A stretch of 64,000 nt of DNA from Cinnamomum chago (lineage: Eukaryota > Streptophyta > Magnoliopsida > Laurales > Lauraceae), in assembly GCA_038049695.1 (NCBI GenBank), contig CP142456.1:65189922-65253921 (forward strand), given 5' to 3'. A program made the translations under genes and the position numbers. Of the stretch, positions 55,701-64,000 are shown one piece after another. How positions within the stretch are numbered: the first letter of the stretch is position 1; the number at the start of each line of letters is the position of its first letter. The notes beneath the pieces are model-generated. The model was not told the DNA's origin, did not search any database, and was given only the letters and a program-made list of their open reading frames with translations.

Positions 55701-56263
55701 CTAGGAGTTTCCATGGTCCTACTATCATTGCAGAAACAGCTGAGAAAGTCCAGAAAGTACAGGACAGATTGAAAGTAGCCCGATCAAGGCAAAAGAGTTA
55801 TGCGAACAATCGTCGCCGTGATTTAGAGTTTGCAGTTGATGATTGGGTATTCTTAAAGACTTCTCCAATGAAAGGTACCATTCGATTTGGGTAGAAAGGA
55901 AAGCTTTCACCAAGATATATTGGACCTTTCAGAGTCAAAAGCAGAATTGGAGATGTGGCTTATCGTCTAGATCTTCCAGTGCAATTCTCCAGTATCCATA
56001 ATGTATGTCATGTGTCTATGCTTCGAAAGTATGTGGCAGATCCGACTCATATCATTAAATATGATGAAATTCAAGTTCAACCGGACATCACATATATTGA
56101 GAAGCCAGTTCAAATTATTGATACCAAGGAGCAAGTCCTACGAACCAGGATGATCAAATGGGTTAAAGTCCTTTGGGCACATCATGAACCCAGTGAAGCC
56201 ACATGGGAATTGGAAGAACAAATAGCTCGAAAGTATCCAAAGCTATTCGTTCAGGTACGTTAG
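52768..56263 (+). pseudogene. Chromovirus pol: protease, RT, RNase H, integrase, chromodomain; degenerate
   Basis: Protease near 52915 reads [12 protein letters not shown], with Pro where DSG/DTG is usual, so the active site is probably dead. RT runs from about 53460: [40 protein letters not shown] and [14 protein letters not shown]. At about 53835 the frame shifts and RT continues as [13 protein letters not shown] and FIDDILVYS (catalytic Asp pair kept). RNase H follows: [15 protein letters not shown], then TGA at 54521 in place of the usual Trp, then VADALSRKS. Integrase has HHTRYSMH...CLTCQ, another TGA at 55199-55201, VSDRDSRL and a TAYHPQT-SER block altered to HPQTYEQSER. The C-terminus after a TAG (~55892) reads SPRYIGPFRV, RLDLPVQFSSIHNVCHVSML and a chromodomain-like VLWAHHEPSEATWELEEQI. 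Confidence 0.9.
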
Positions 56264-56339
56264 TCATTATATTGATTACTATGTTTTGTTTCTTTATGTT
56301 TCATTCGGAGGACCGAATGATTCTAAAAGTTTAGGAGAA

Positions 56340-58719
56340 TGTTACGCTCCAACCCGAGTTAATCAAGATTAACTCTAATTAATCGAGATTTAACATGGTT
56401 TAAGCGTGATTAATCAAATTAAGAGTGATTAAGGACTAAAATGGATCGAATTAGTTTCTTTGGAGGAATTTATACATAATGGAATGAATGTGAGAGGAAT
56501 TCACTTAGTTGCGTTGAATTTAACTTTAAAGTGATGGAATTGAGGACTTTTCCGTAAATACGGATTTGTATGTATTTCGTCGAATACGGTCAAATTTGAT
56601 ATCATCGTGTGTATCTCGATGAGTACCATAACTTTCATAATATATACACTTTCATTTGACTTAACATGAAGCACATAGGTCTTGAAGTGACTCAACTTAG
56701 AAATGTGCTTAAACCAAGGGATTAATGTGGAAAATATATGTGATATGTGTCAAAGGAATAAGTTGCATGTAAGGAAGTGACATTCCAACAACCTTCATCC
56801 CAGCAACTTGAGAAACTTTGAGGTTTCTTCTTCGTTTCTTGCTATCCAATGATTGAATCAAGGAGTTTTCAAGTGAATTTTGCTAGAAAAGTGATTTCCA
56901 TCTTCTCCATCACCTTCTCCATCAAGTGGGCTGTTGGTTTTCTTAGAGCTTGGTGATTTGGACTCAAGTAGAGCTTGAAACAAGTGGTTTTGTGTTGCAA
57001 CACAGCAAAAGAGGCAAGTATAATCAGTTCTTCATGATTGAGTGTTAATTGATGTAGTTCAAAATTAGATTCAAAACCCATATGGGATAGTGATATAGAT
57101 TCAATGAAGGGATTGTATGGTGTTGAATACAATAGAAGTTTCTATTTGACTAGTAATAGAAGTGTATGAAGTAAGGATTGAGGTGGGAACAGAAGGTTCC
57201 ATGTGGTGTTACAGGTTTTAGATTAAAACAGAACAGAAAAAGAATTCTGTATCAGTTCTGGTGTAGCTCGGTCGATCGGCCAAACTGCAGTCTGCTCTCT
57301 AGAAGCCTGATGGGGCCATTTTTCTGAATTTTCACTTACAACTGCCGGTCGACCGGCTGATATTTCGGTCGACCTTGCACACAGGGAGAATGTCGACCTG
57401 GCCTTCGCAGGTCGACCGAGCCCTAGTTCATGGGGTCGACCGACCAATGCCTCGGTCGACCGGGTACTCTGAGAGAAAACTGAGTTTGTCTAAGATTGTA
57501 CATAAGTTCAAATGTAGTTTTGAGATTCATTAGACTGTGATCAATGAATCATAAAGGCATTATGTTTTCCATAAAATGTTGTATTTGGCTTGTCATCCAA
57601 TTTATGTTAAACCAAGGTTAACTAAAGCAAGTAGTAATATGTGGATAGATTGGACTAAATGAACATGATTTCAGATTCATATTCTGAATTCTAAAGCGTA
57701 ATGAGTGTTTCAAGGTTGTTCATGTCTTTATATCTCCATTAGTGTTAATTCAAGGGGTTTCAATGTACACACTACATATCTTGTAATGTTCATCGAGAAT
57801 AACACGTACATCGAACATCTAGAATGACACTGGAATGGATGGTATTAACTACTTGTTGAGTTGTTTATTGAATTAGAATTGTTAAAGGAAATGAAATGAA
57901 TCCTTCTTGATGCTTGGGTCATGAATGGTGCGCCCTTACGCCCTATGCCTAAGAGGATAATGATATAGAATGAAAATGAGTTGCTACTTAAGTTGATTAG
58001 TAAGTTGGCACTACATAGTGATTTCTATAAGCTCATTGAGCTGATTTTACTGCAGTAGATTATTTGGGAGTGTTTCGGAGCTCCGTGGTGAGATCAATAG
58101 TCCCTGACCCGGGCTCTGATAAGATCCACAATAAATGAATCCTTCCGTATGGAAGAGAAAATCCTCTCCTTTGAGGGAGATGGAAATGGAATTGAAATAC
58201 TATTGTAGTTTGCCAAATAAAGAGACTCCTATTGCTTATGAGTTGGAATTGGAATTGAACCAATCTAACACATAATGAGATGAATGAAATGTATCGTTAG
58301 CATGTTAAATCATGAAATTGTTTATACATTGCTGAATTGTGAAATTCATAGTGTTATTGATGACATTATAGGCACAGCTGCCCTTGCCGGTCCTTCTGAG
58401 AACACAGCGCAACCGGCGACGTCCGGTACGGTTCCTCCAGGAGGACTAGTTGAATGGAAGTAAAACTTTGAATTGTGATGAGTTGAAACGTTTCACAATT
58501 TTGATCCTTGCATTGTATTTAAATATGCAAGTGATAAGTTTTGTAAATAGTGTATATGAGTTTTGTTTTATACATGAGCAATGTATATTTGTAAAATTTC
58601 CGCATAATGTATTTGATATCCCTTGTGAATTTTAATGCGTTGAGATTCACAGGAGTAAGTATGCGACACGACTCGGTGTTAACTCGGATTAGTCTAAATC
58701 TTGGGTTCGGGTCATGTCA
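56340..58719 (+). repeat. 3' LTR of the chromovirus
   Basis: 2380 bp, collinear with the 5' LTR with scattered substitutions and a few 1-base indels. The CGGTCGACCG patch lies at 57270-57470. Confidence 0.93.
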
Positions 58720-58724
58720 TATTC

Positions 58725-59077
58725 ACACCCACACGTCCCCCATAATTTGCACGGCCACAGCCCACAGGAGAGCTTTGTAGGTGAGTTCCCATAGTACCAT
58801 GTATTGAAGGGCTCTCAATTGGATAAGAACTCACCTGTAAATTGGTTGAGTGTCATAAGGCGTGGTTTTGCTCCCCACATCTTGTGTTTGACACCATTCC
58901 TAATTTGCATGGTGTGTTAAAGACCTCAGGGATGCCCACGTCATACAAAAAATAAATAAAGAGAAAAAAAAAAAAACGAATCATGTATGTATATATCTGT
59001 ATATAAACTATGGATGGCCATGGGTTGGGTTAAATGGAAGTGTCCTAACATGCTCCTATTAGCAGCTTGTTTAGTGG

Positions 59078-59083
<6 letters not shown>
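58725..59083. other. Short non-coding stretch
   Basis: Nothing recognised; contains poly-A at 58967-58976. Confidence 0.4.
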
Positions 59084-59117
<34 letters not shown>

Positions 59118-59138
59118 GGGGGGGGGGGGGGGGGGGGG
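59084..59138. repeat. (GT)n microsatellite followed by a long G run
   Basis: A GT run from about 59082 to 59112 is followed by GGTGGGGGG... to 59139. Such poly-G runs often mark sequencing or assembly uncertainty, so its exact length should not be trusted. Confidence 0.9.
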
Positions 59139-59247
59139 GTCCATGCTTGGGTTGGGTTCTGGGTTCAACTGCCTCACCTCGCCCTATGGGGGGGTCGGGT
59201 CCATGCTTGGGTTGGGTTCTGGGTTCAACTGCCTCACCTCGCCCTGA
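59139..59247. repeat. 60 bp tandem duplication
   Basis: GGTCCATGCTTGGGTTGGGT and TTCAACTGCCTCACCTCGCC are repeated with period 60 (starts near 59138 and 59198). The ORFs across it are repeat products. Confidence 0.88.
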
Positions 59248-59539
59248 CCCACCCCATTTACATTTTGGTTTAATTATTTATCACAGAGAGTGTAATCTTC
59301 AAAATACTTGTAACTTAGGTGATAGTTACAAAACATTGTCTGAAGTTATACATGTGAAACCAACTTCATTATTTTACCAAATTAATGACAATTGATTTCA
59401 TAATTGACATTGGTGATGAATTATTTAAAAAAAAGGGGGATTTGGTGAGAGGTCCCTGAACATTTCACTTTATGGCTTTAGGTTCACAATCTTCTTTTAT
59501 AGTGTGAAAGGTCATTTTTCCAAATTTGAAAACCTAAAG

Positions 59540-59951
59540 TAGGGCTGCACAGAACCGGACCGCAAAACCGGACTGGACCGGACCGGATTTGTGGTCTAAG
59601 ACCACAAATCCGGACCGGACCTTTTAAAAACCGGTCTGGACCGGACCGGACCGGATTAATAATAAAAAATTTTTTTTAATTTTTTTAATACAAAACTTTA
59701 AGTATAAAAAATTCCCAAGTCTAATACCATAGTGAAATCGAAGATCTAGTTTCTTACATTTGGAAAAAGAGGCAGGAAATTGGCTGAAAATGAAAAAATA
59801 AAATAAAAACTAAAAAAAAAAAACTAATGAAACCGGTCCGGACCACTTATAAGTGGTCCGGTCCGGTCCTCTCATTTAAGCCGGACTGGAAATCCGGTCC
59901 GACCGGATTCCGGTCCAAAAACCGGACTGGATTTCCGGTTGTGCAGCCCTA
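59540..59951. mobile_element. hAT-like MITE with CCGGACCGG subterminal repeats
   Basis: Ends TAGGGCTGCACA and TTGTGCAGCCCTA. Flanks ACCTAAAG (59532-59539) and ACCTAGAG (59952-59959) are an 8 bp duplication with one mismatch. Both subterminal zones consist largely of GGACCGGACCGG/CCGGTCCGG words in both orientations. The centre is poly-A rich. No ORF is present. Confidence 0.85.
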
Positions 59952-60059
59952 ACCTAGAGTGTCTAATTTACCCTTTCTTCAAATCATATCTCATGATTAG
60001 TGGGATAAGCCATTAATAATGGTTAACTACCATTAAATTAGTCACGATTAATAAATTTT

Positions 60060-60790
60060 CACTAATGAGATTTTCAAATAAAGTTCAAAAAACAGGAAAC
60101 AAATTTCAAATAAATTTCTAAAAATGAAATAAATTTCAAACACGCAAATAAATTTCAAAAGATCCAAATAAATTTCAAAAGACGAAAATAAATTTAAAAA
60201 AATCTAAATAAATTTCAAAAGACGAAAATAAATTTCAAAAGATGTAAATAGAATTAAAAAAAACAAAATTAAACTCTAAAAAAACAAAAACTAATTTCAA
60301 AAACTACAAATAAATTTGAAATAACGCAAATAAATTTCAAAAAATCTAAACATTTTCAAAAGATGAAAATCAATTTAAAAAGACGCAAATAATTTTCAAA
60401 AGATGAAAATCAATTTTAAAAGATCCAAATAAATTTCAAAAAAGTGTAAATAAATTTAGAAAAACGCAAATACATTTGCCACAAACTCGGATAAATTTGT
60501 CCAAACTCAGATAAATTTGTCTTATAACTCAGATAAATTAGCCAAAACTCAGATAGACTTGTCTAGAACGTAAAGAAATTTATTTCAGAACTCAGATAAA
60601 TTTGCAAAAAACTCAGATAAATTTGTTTAGAATTCAGTTAAATTTGTCCCGAACTCAGATAAATTTGTTTCAGAACTCAGATAAATTTCCAAAATGAAGA
60701 TAAATTGTTAGAAACTCAGATAAATTTGTTGAGAACTCATATATATTTGCCAAAAAATAGATAAATTTATCAAAAACTCAGATAGATTTG
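60060..60790. repeat. AT-rich degenerate minisatellite, two linked families
   Basis: 60060-60470: ~18-20 bp units CAAATAAATTTCAAAARAY repeated about 20 times with heavy variation. 60470-60790: units AACTCAGATAAATTTGYC of ~18-30 bp repeated about 15 times. The shared core is ATAAATTT, so the second family probably arose from the first. Unit length and sequence vary too much for a CRISPR array. Confidence 0.8.
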
Positions 60791-61481
60791 CTTTTGGGCT
60801 TTGAAACCAGGTCAAACTTGACCCGACCTTACCCGGACTGGAACGGACCCTCTGGGTCATAAACCACTCATTCTAACAAAAAAAAAAAAAAAACAAGTTG
60901 AGATATAAACCACTTATTCTAACCATCAATGGTGAATGCAAAAGATGTCTCTCGTAATTGGGATGATAGTTCCACAGGAGGCACAAATCCACGGCATTAC
61001 TGAGAGAGATGATAAGTAAAACAAAATGTAAAATGACCATTCCAAAATGTAGCCACTCTGGTAGCATAATGTCATTTCATCACACACTCAAATAAGTCAC
61101 ATCATCGGAATCATGTAAAGTTACTACTGATGGAGGTAAGAAAACTGGGAAAGAGAGTGAAAAAAAAAAAAAAAAAAACACAACACCAGCATTTTCTTTA
61201 CTCATAAATCCAAGGGTGCAGGCTGCTCTGCCAATTAGCAGTGCCTTCGGGGAACCACAAGGCAATCTCTTTCCTTGGATCCTTTTGACATTTATAGAGT
61301 TGATATTTGAACATGGGCTCATTTTCACGATATACAAGTTACACAAGAACAATAGATAGTTACAGGAGCAACAAACTTCCTCTTGCACATGCGTTTAATT
61401 TTACCTGCTAAATATGAGGTGCGAGTCCTACCGAATGGGCTTGACATCCTAAAATGTTGATAGACAATTTTGTCAAATTCA
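60791..61481. other. Non-coding DNA, nothing recognised
   Basis: Poly-A runs at 60880-60894 and 61160-61177. An ORF on the minus strand at 61080-61388 has no known motif. Confidence 0.4.
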
Positions 61482-61904
61482 TCACTTCTGTTGGAGGAAC
61501 AGAGTCTTGACGGCGACCTTGATCGCGTGCAGCCAGCCTTTGATCTTGATCTCGGCCACCTCCCAATCGAGCTTGTGCAGATGCCGATTCGATCCAGTCC
61601 GATCGAATCCTAGCCGGTAGATTCCCTCATCGACGATCGACTTCCGAATGATTTTATAGATCTTGACGCATTCCTTCCCATAACCAGACGAGATCATGCA
61701 TTCGGCGATGGATCAGAGATCGACCATGGCGAGGGAGGCGTCACGCTCGACTTCGCTGATGGAGACACCGGCGGAGGTCAAGATCTCGTCCTCAGTGTCA
61801 TAGTCTGAGGTGCTGGATCGGTTTATGGCCGTGGAGGATCTGGTGGAGACAGGCTCGGGATCGAGGTGGTCGCGGTGCCCCTTTAAGATCCAATCCGACG
61901 ACAT
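61482..61904 (-). pseudogene. EXO70 fragment with a premature stop
   Basis: EXO70 is a subunit of the exocyst, which tethers secretory vesicles to the plasma membrane. The minus-strand frame from MSSDW (61904) reads an acidic linker (STSDYDTEDEILTSAGVSIS), then EVERDASLAMVDL, a TGA at 61715-61713, and in the same frame IAECMISSGYGKECVKIYKI, RKSIVDEGIYRLGF and LDWEVAEIKIKGWLHAIKVA, ending KTLFLQQK at 61482. The conserved plant EXO70 block is obvious (B/D-type like), but the fragment is only ~140 codons against ~600-650 for a full protein. Similarity stops right after VKTLF, where a family member would continue. The TGA is one transition from the Arg codon CGA. A truncated pseudogene copy; no promoter or poly-A tail shows how it arrived. 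Confidence 0.82.
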
Positions 61905-61940
61905 AAGACTCTGGGCTGAAGAAGAAGAGGGATAATACAA

Positions 61941-63191
61941 AATTTGAAATTTGAAATTTCAAAATTTTATGCCTAAAACAGATGAAAGGGTAAATTAGTC
62001 ATGAGAATTATATCCAGGGACTTCTCGCCAAAATATGTCCAGTTGCATGGACTACATGCCTTAAAAGAAAAGTTGATGGACTGGAGGCCTTACAAGTCCT
62101 ATATGAGGGACCTTTCGCTAATTATCTCTAAAAAAAATGAGAGAGAGAGCTAGCTTTATTTGAAAATACTAATATTTTAGTTTACAACCTCTAAAAAGAA
62201 AAATTAATATAATAGTCTCCCATCATGCAAATACACTCAAATTGAAAGCACTCAATCTACAAAATAATGAATCTAACTATAAATAAAACAAACGAACATC
62301 TAATTGTAAAAAAATAAAAATAAAGTTAAGTCTCCATGCAATTGAAAAAAAAAAAGCATCACTTGTACACACACTAATAGAGGCAATAATCTCTAAAACA
62401 TAGAAATTCTAGAATTCTGCCCCATCTTTCTCATTTCTTAATCATTTCTTTTGCATTTTTTCAAACCTTTGTTTTTTTACTTAATTTCATCATGTAATTC
62501 GTCAGAGCCCTGTATTATATTTTTTGGGGGGTTTAAAACCATGCATGGTATAAATTAAAATAGAAAGTTTGCCACCCCTACTTAGATGAAAAGCTAAAAA
62601 AAATAAAAAATAACAAAACCCTTAAAAGTTACTTTCATTCAGAGGACAGTGGGTGGTTTTATGATAAAGGGCAAGGAATGCAAGGTGGGCCACCCACCCT
62701 TACCGGGACAAAAGGAGCACAAATCCTCTAACTCTTAACAAAACATAAGGTAGAGAGAGAACTATTCTTACAACCTTTCAAGTCCAACAACTTTCCTAAC
62801 AAATCATGCATTTTGCCTAACTCACCTTCTTGTCTTTCAGATTCAACCAACATTTCATCCTCTCTTAAGCTCCTATCACGCCACTATTTCTTTCAACTGT
62901 TACCAACGGCCTGTACCATCCCAACCTATTTTACCTGCGAGACGTCTGGAAACTTGAGTTCGGCAGGGTAGGTGTTCTATTTCAGTAGTCTGTTGGACTA
63001 CTGAAAATACCTGTCAATCATGCAACCATGTTTGGAATTGGATGCAAATATAAGTCATTGCTATTGGGATATTGTTAAAAACATCATCAAAAGTTAAAAA
63101 AAAAAAAAGTTGTTTGAAATGAATAAGAACAAAAAATGAAACTGAAGGACTAATTAAGAATATAAAATTTTGACTATTCAGTTTTTGTCAT
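61941..63191. other. Non-coding DNA with one dispersed repeat
   Basis: No gene is recognised. Holds the second copy of the dispersed repeat at 62680-63010. Confidence 0.4.
62680..63010. repeat. Dispersed repeat, copy 2 (similar to 45535-45960)
   Basis: GGTGGGCCACCCACCCTTACC, CTAACTCTTAACAAAACATA, GGCCTGTACCAT and CTATTTCAGTAGTCTGTTGG (with the following ACTACTG) follow the same order as in copy 1. Confidence 0.6.
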
Positions 63192-63199
63192 GTTTTTAG

Positions 63200-63925
63200 T
63201 AGGGCTGTACAAAAAATCCGGTATCACTGCAAAATCGAACCGAACCGACCGAACCGGGTGGTTCGGATCGGTTTATAGTGGATCGGTTCGGTTAACGGTT
63301 TGAAAATCATAAAAATCGCTTACATTAACCGCTTACATTGGTCGGTTATTGGTTTGAGCCCACGGTTAACCGCTTAAACCGAACCGACCGTATGCGGTAA
63401 CTTAAGTATTGCTTTTTAACTATTTTAGCCTTAGGGTTTCGTTTTTTACTACTTTCATAGTTAGAGTCGACAACTCCATTATCACATAAACTCTATTGTC
63501 AGCACTACCTCAGAGGGTATCATGTGGAATGAATGTTTCACTGCAAGCTGGTTATTGTTTTTTTTTTTTTTTTTTTGTTCTTGTGTTTAGTCCAAATTCT
63601 TTTTTTTACTAGAATTATTTTTTATATGCGTTTAGTCCAGTATGGATTGTTGGATTTTTATGTTTGCACCAAACATTTGAACAAATGCAAAAGACGGGAT
63701 ATCATCATTTTGAAATTTCCAATGTCTAATTTTCAAAAAATAAAAATAAAAATAAAAAAACAACGGTTTAACCGACCGAACCGAACCGAACCGTTTGGTT
63801 TGGTTCGGTTTGGTTTAAGCCCTCTCCATTGGTCGGATCGGATCGATTAATTAAAAAACCGATAGGTTCAGTTTAGTTGTTGGTTTTAGTGTTAAACAGA
63901 TCCGAACCGCCCATGTGCAGCACTA
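63200..63925. mobile_element. hAT-like MITE with CGGTT subterminal repeats
   Basis: Ends TAGGGCTGTACA and TGTGCAGCACTA. A perfect 8 bp duplication GTTTTTAG flanks it (63192-63199 and 63926-63933). Subterminal zones carry CCGAACCGACCG / CGGTTCGGTTT words, like 13070-13603 and 14507-16523, while the terminal bases are closer to those of 59540-59951. No coding capacity. Confidence 0.88.
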
Positions 63926-64000
63926 GTTTTTAGCAAACATATTTTCATGATAATATCTAGTTAGATTTATCCAATGAGATAAATTAAACGTCGGGATAGT

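Larger units (their letters stand above)
49018..58719 (+). mobile_element. Full-length Ty3/gypsy chromovirus (Tekay/Del-like), 9.7 kb
   Basis: 5' LTR 49018-51398 and 3' LTR 56340-58719 both start TGTTACG and end TGTCA, and are flanked by a perfect 5 bp duplication TATTC (49013-49017 and 58720-58724). Primer site TGGTATCAGAG (51410-51420, initiator-Met tRNA) and polypurine TTTAGGAGAA before the 3' LTR are present. The internal region encodes Gag, protease, RT, RNase H, integrase and a C-terminal chromodomain in the chromovirus order. Several in-frame stops and one frameshift make it non-autonomous now. LTR divergence is about 2% by eye, so insertion is fairly recent in plant terms. Confidence 0.95.

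Noticed and set aside
58941-59395. ORFs with Cys/Val and Gly runs
   Set aside because: Translations of the GT microsatellite, the G run and the 60 bp duplication.
60060-60790. CRISPR-like short regular repeats
   Set aside because: Units are degenerate, AT-only and contiguous with no spacers.

Overview
This is a 64 kb piece of a nuclear chromosome from a flowering plant. The evidence is spliced genes with GT-AG introns, plant-only protein families (DUF1685, plant mobile domain, RABA1 GTPase, EXO70), CT-rich 5' leaders, telo-box-like promoter words, and a dense mixture of plant transposons (Tekay-type chromovirus, Ty1/copia relics, L1-type LINE, MuDR-like and hAT-like elements, a tRNA-derived SINE). 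The base composition is AT-rich. I cannot name the species from the sequence. There are no bacterial-style operons, CRISPR arrays or phage genes.

Layout. 1-1092 (-): plant-mobile-domain gene cut by the window edge and carrying an in-frame stop. 1.1-3.3 kb: non-coding, with a small foldback and a MITE. 3347-3937 (-): intact single-exon DUF1685 gene. 4.7-7.6 kb: MITEs and a ~1.6 kb Mutator-like element whose left terminal repeat is split by a 5'-truncated copia insertion. 11.1-19.5 kb (-): a complete RABA1-type Rab GTPase gene of two exons separated by a 7.7 kb intron. The intron holds two hAT-like elements (one carrying a broken glutaredoxin fragment), a TRIM-like element, a MITE and a ~149 bp minisatellite. 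20-21.9 kb: nested MITEs. 21.9-29.4 kb: a pol-less copia element whose 5' LTR is split by a 4.7 kb solo LTR full of short palindromes. 29.5 kb: SINE. 30.5 kb: hAT-like MITE. 31.3-36.2 kb: MuDR-type transposase gene (two exons, almost intact) flanked by GATATC-centred palindrome blocks, the right one forming a ~98 bp tandem array that then inverts on itself. 37.0-42.3 kb (-): full-length but decayed LINE. 42.8-44.8 kb: nested giant foldbacks. 46944-47243 (+): small secreted-peptide gene. 49018-58719 (+): full-length chromovirus with 2.38 kb LTRs and a perfect 5 bp target duplication. 59-64 kb: microsatellite, AT-rich minisatellite, EXO70 pseudogene fragment and two more hAT-like MITEs.

Host genes likely to be functional are the RABA1 gene (endosome/trans-Golgi trafficking), the DUF1685 gene (unknown function) and the small secreted-peptide gene. 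The MuDR-like transposase could be nearly functional but has lost its C-terminal zinc knuckle to a frameshift. The other coding sequence is transposon-derived or broken. The host genes do not form an operon or cluster. The most unusual structures are the palindrome array beside the MuDR transposase, a set of hAT-like MITEs that share ends but carry different internal repeat words, the copia 3' end inserted with a clean target duplication, and the palindrome-rich solo LTR. All are read by eye; no database search was possible.
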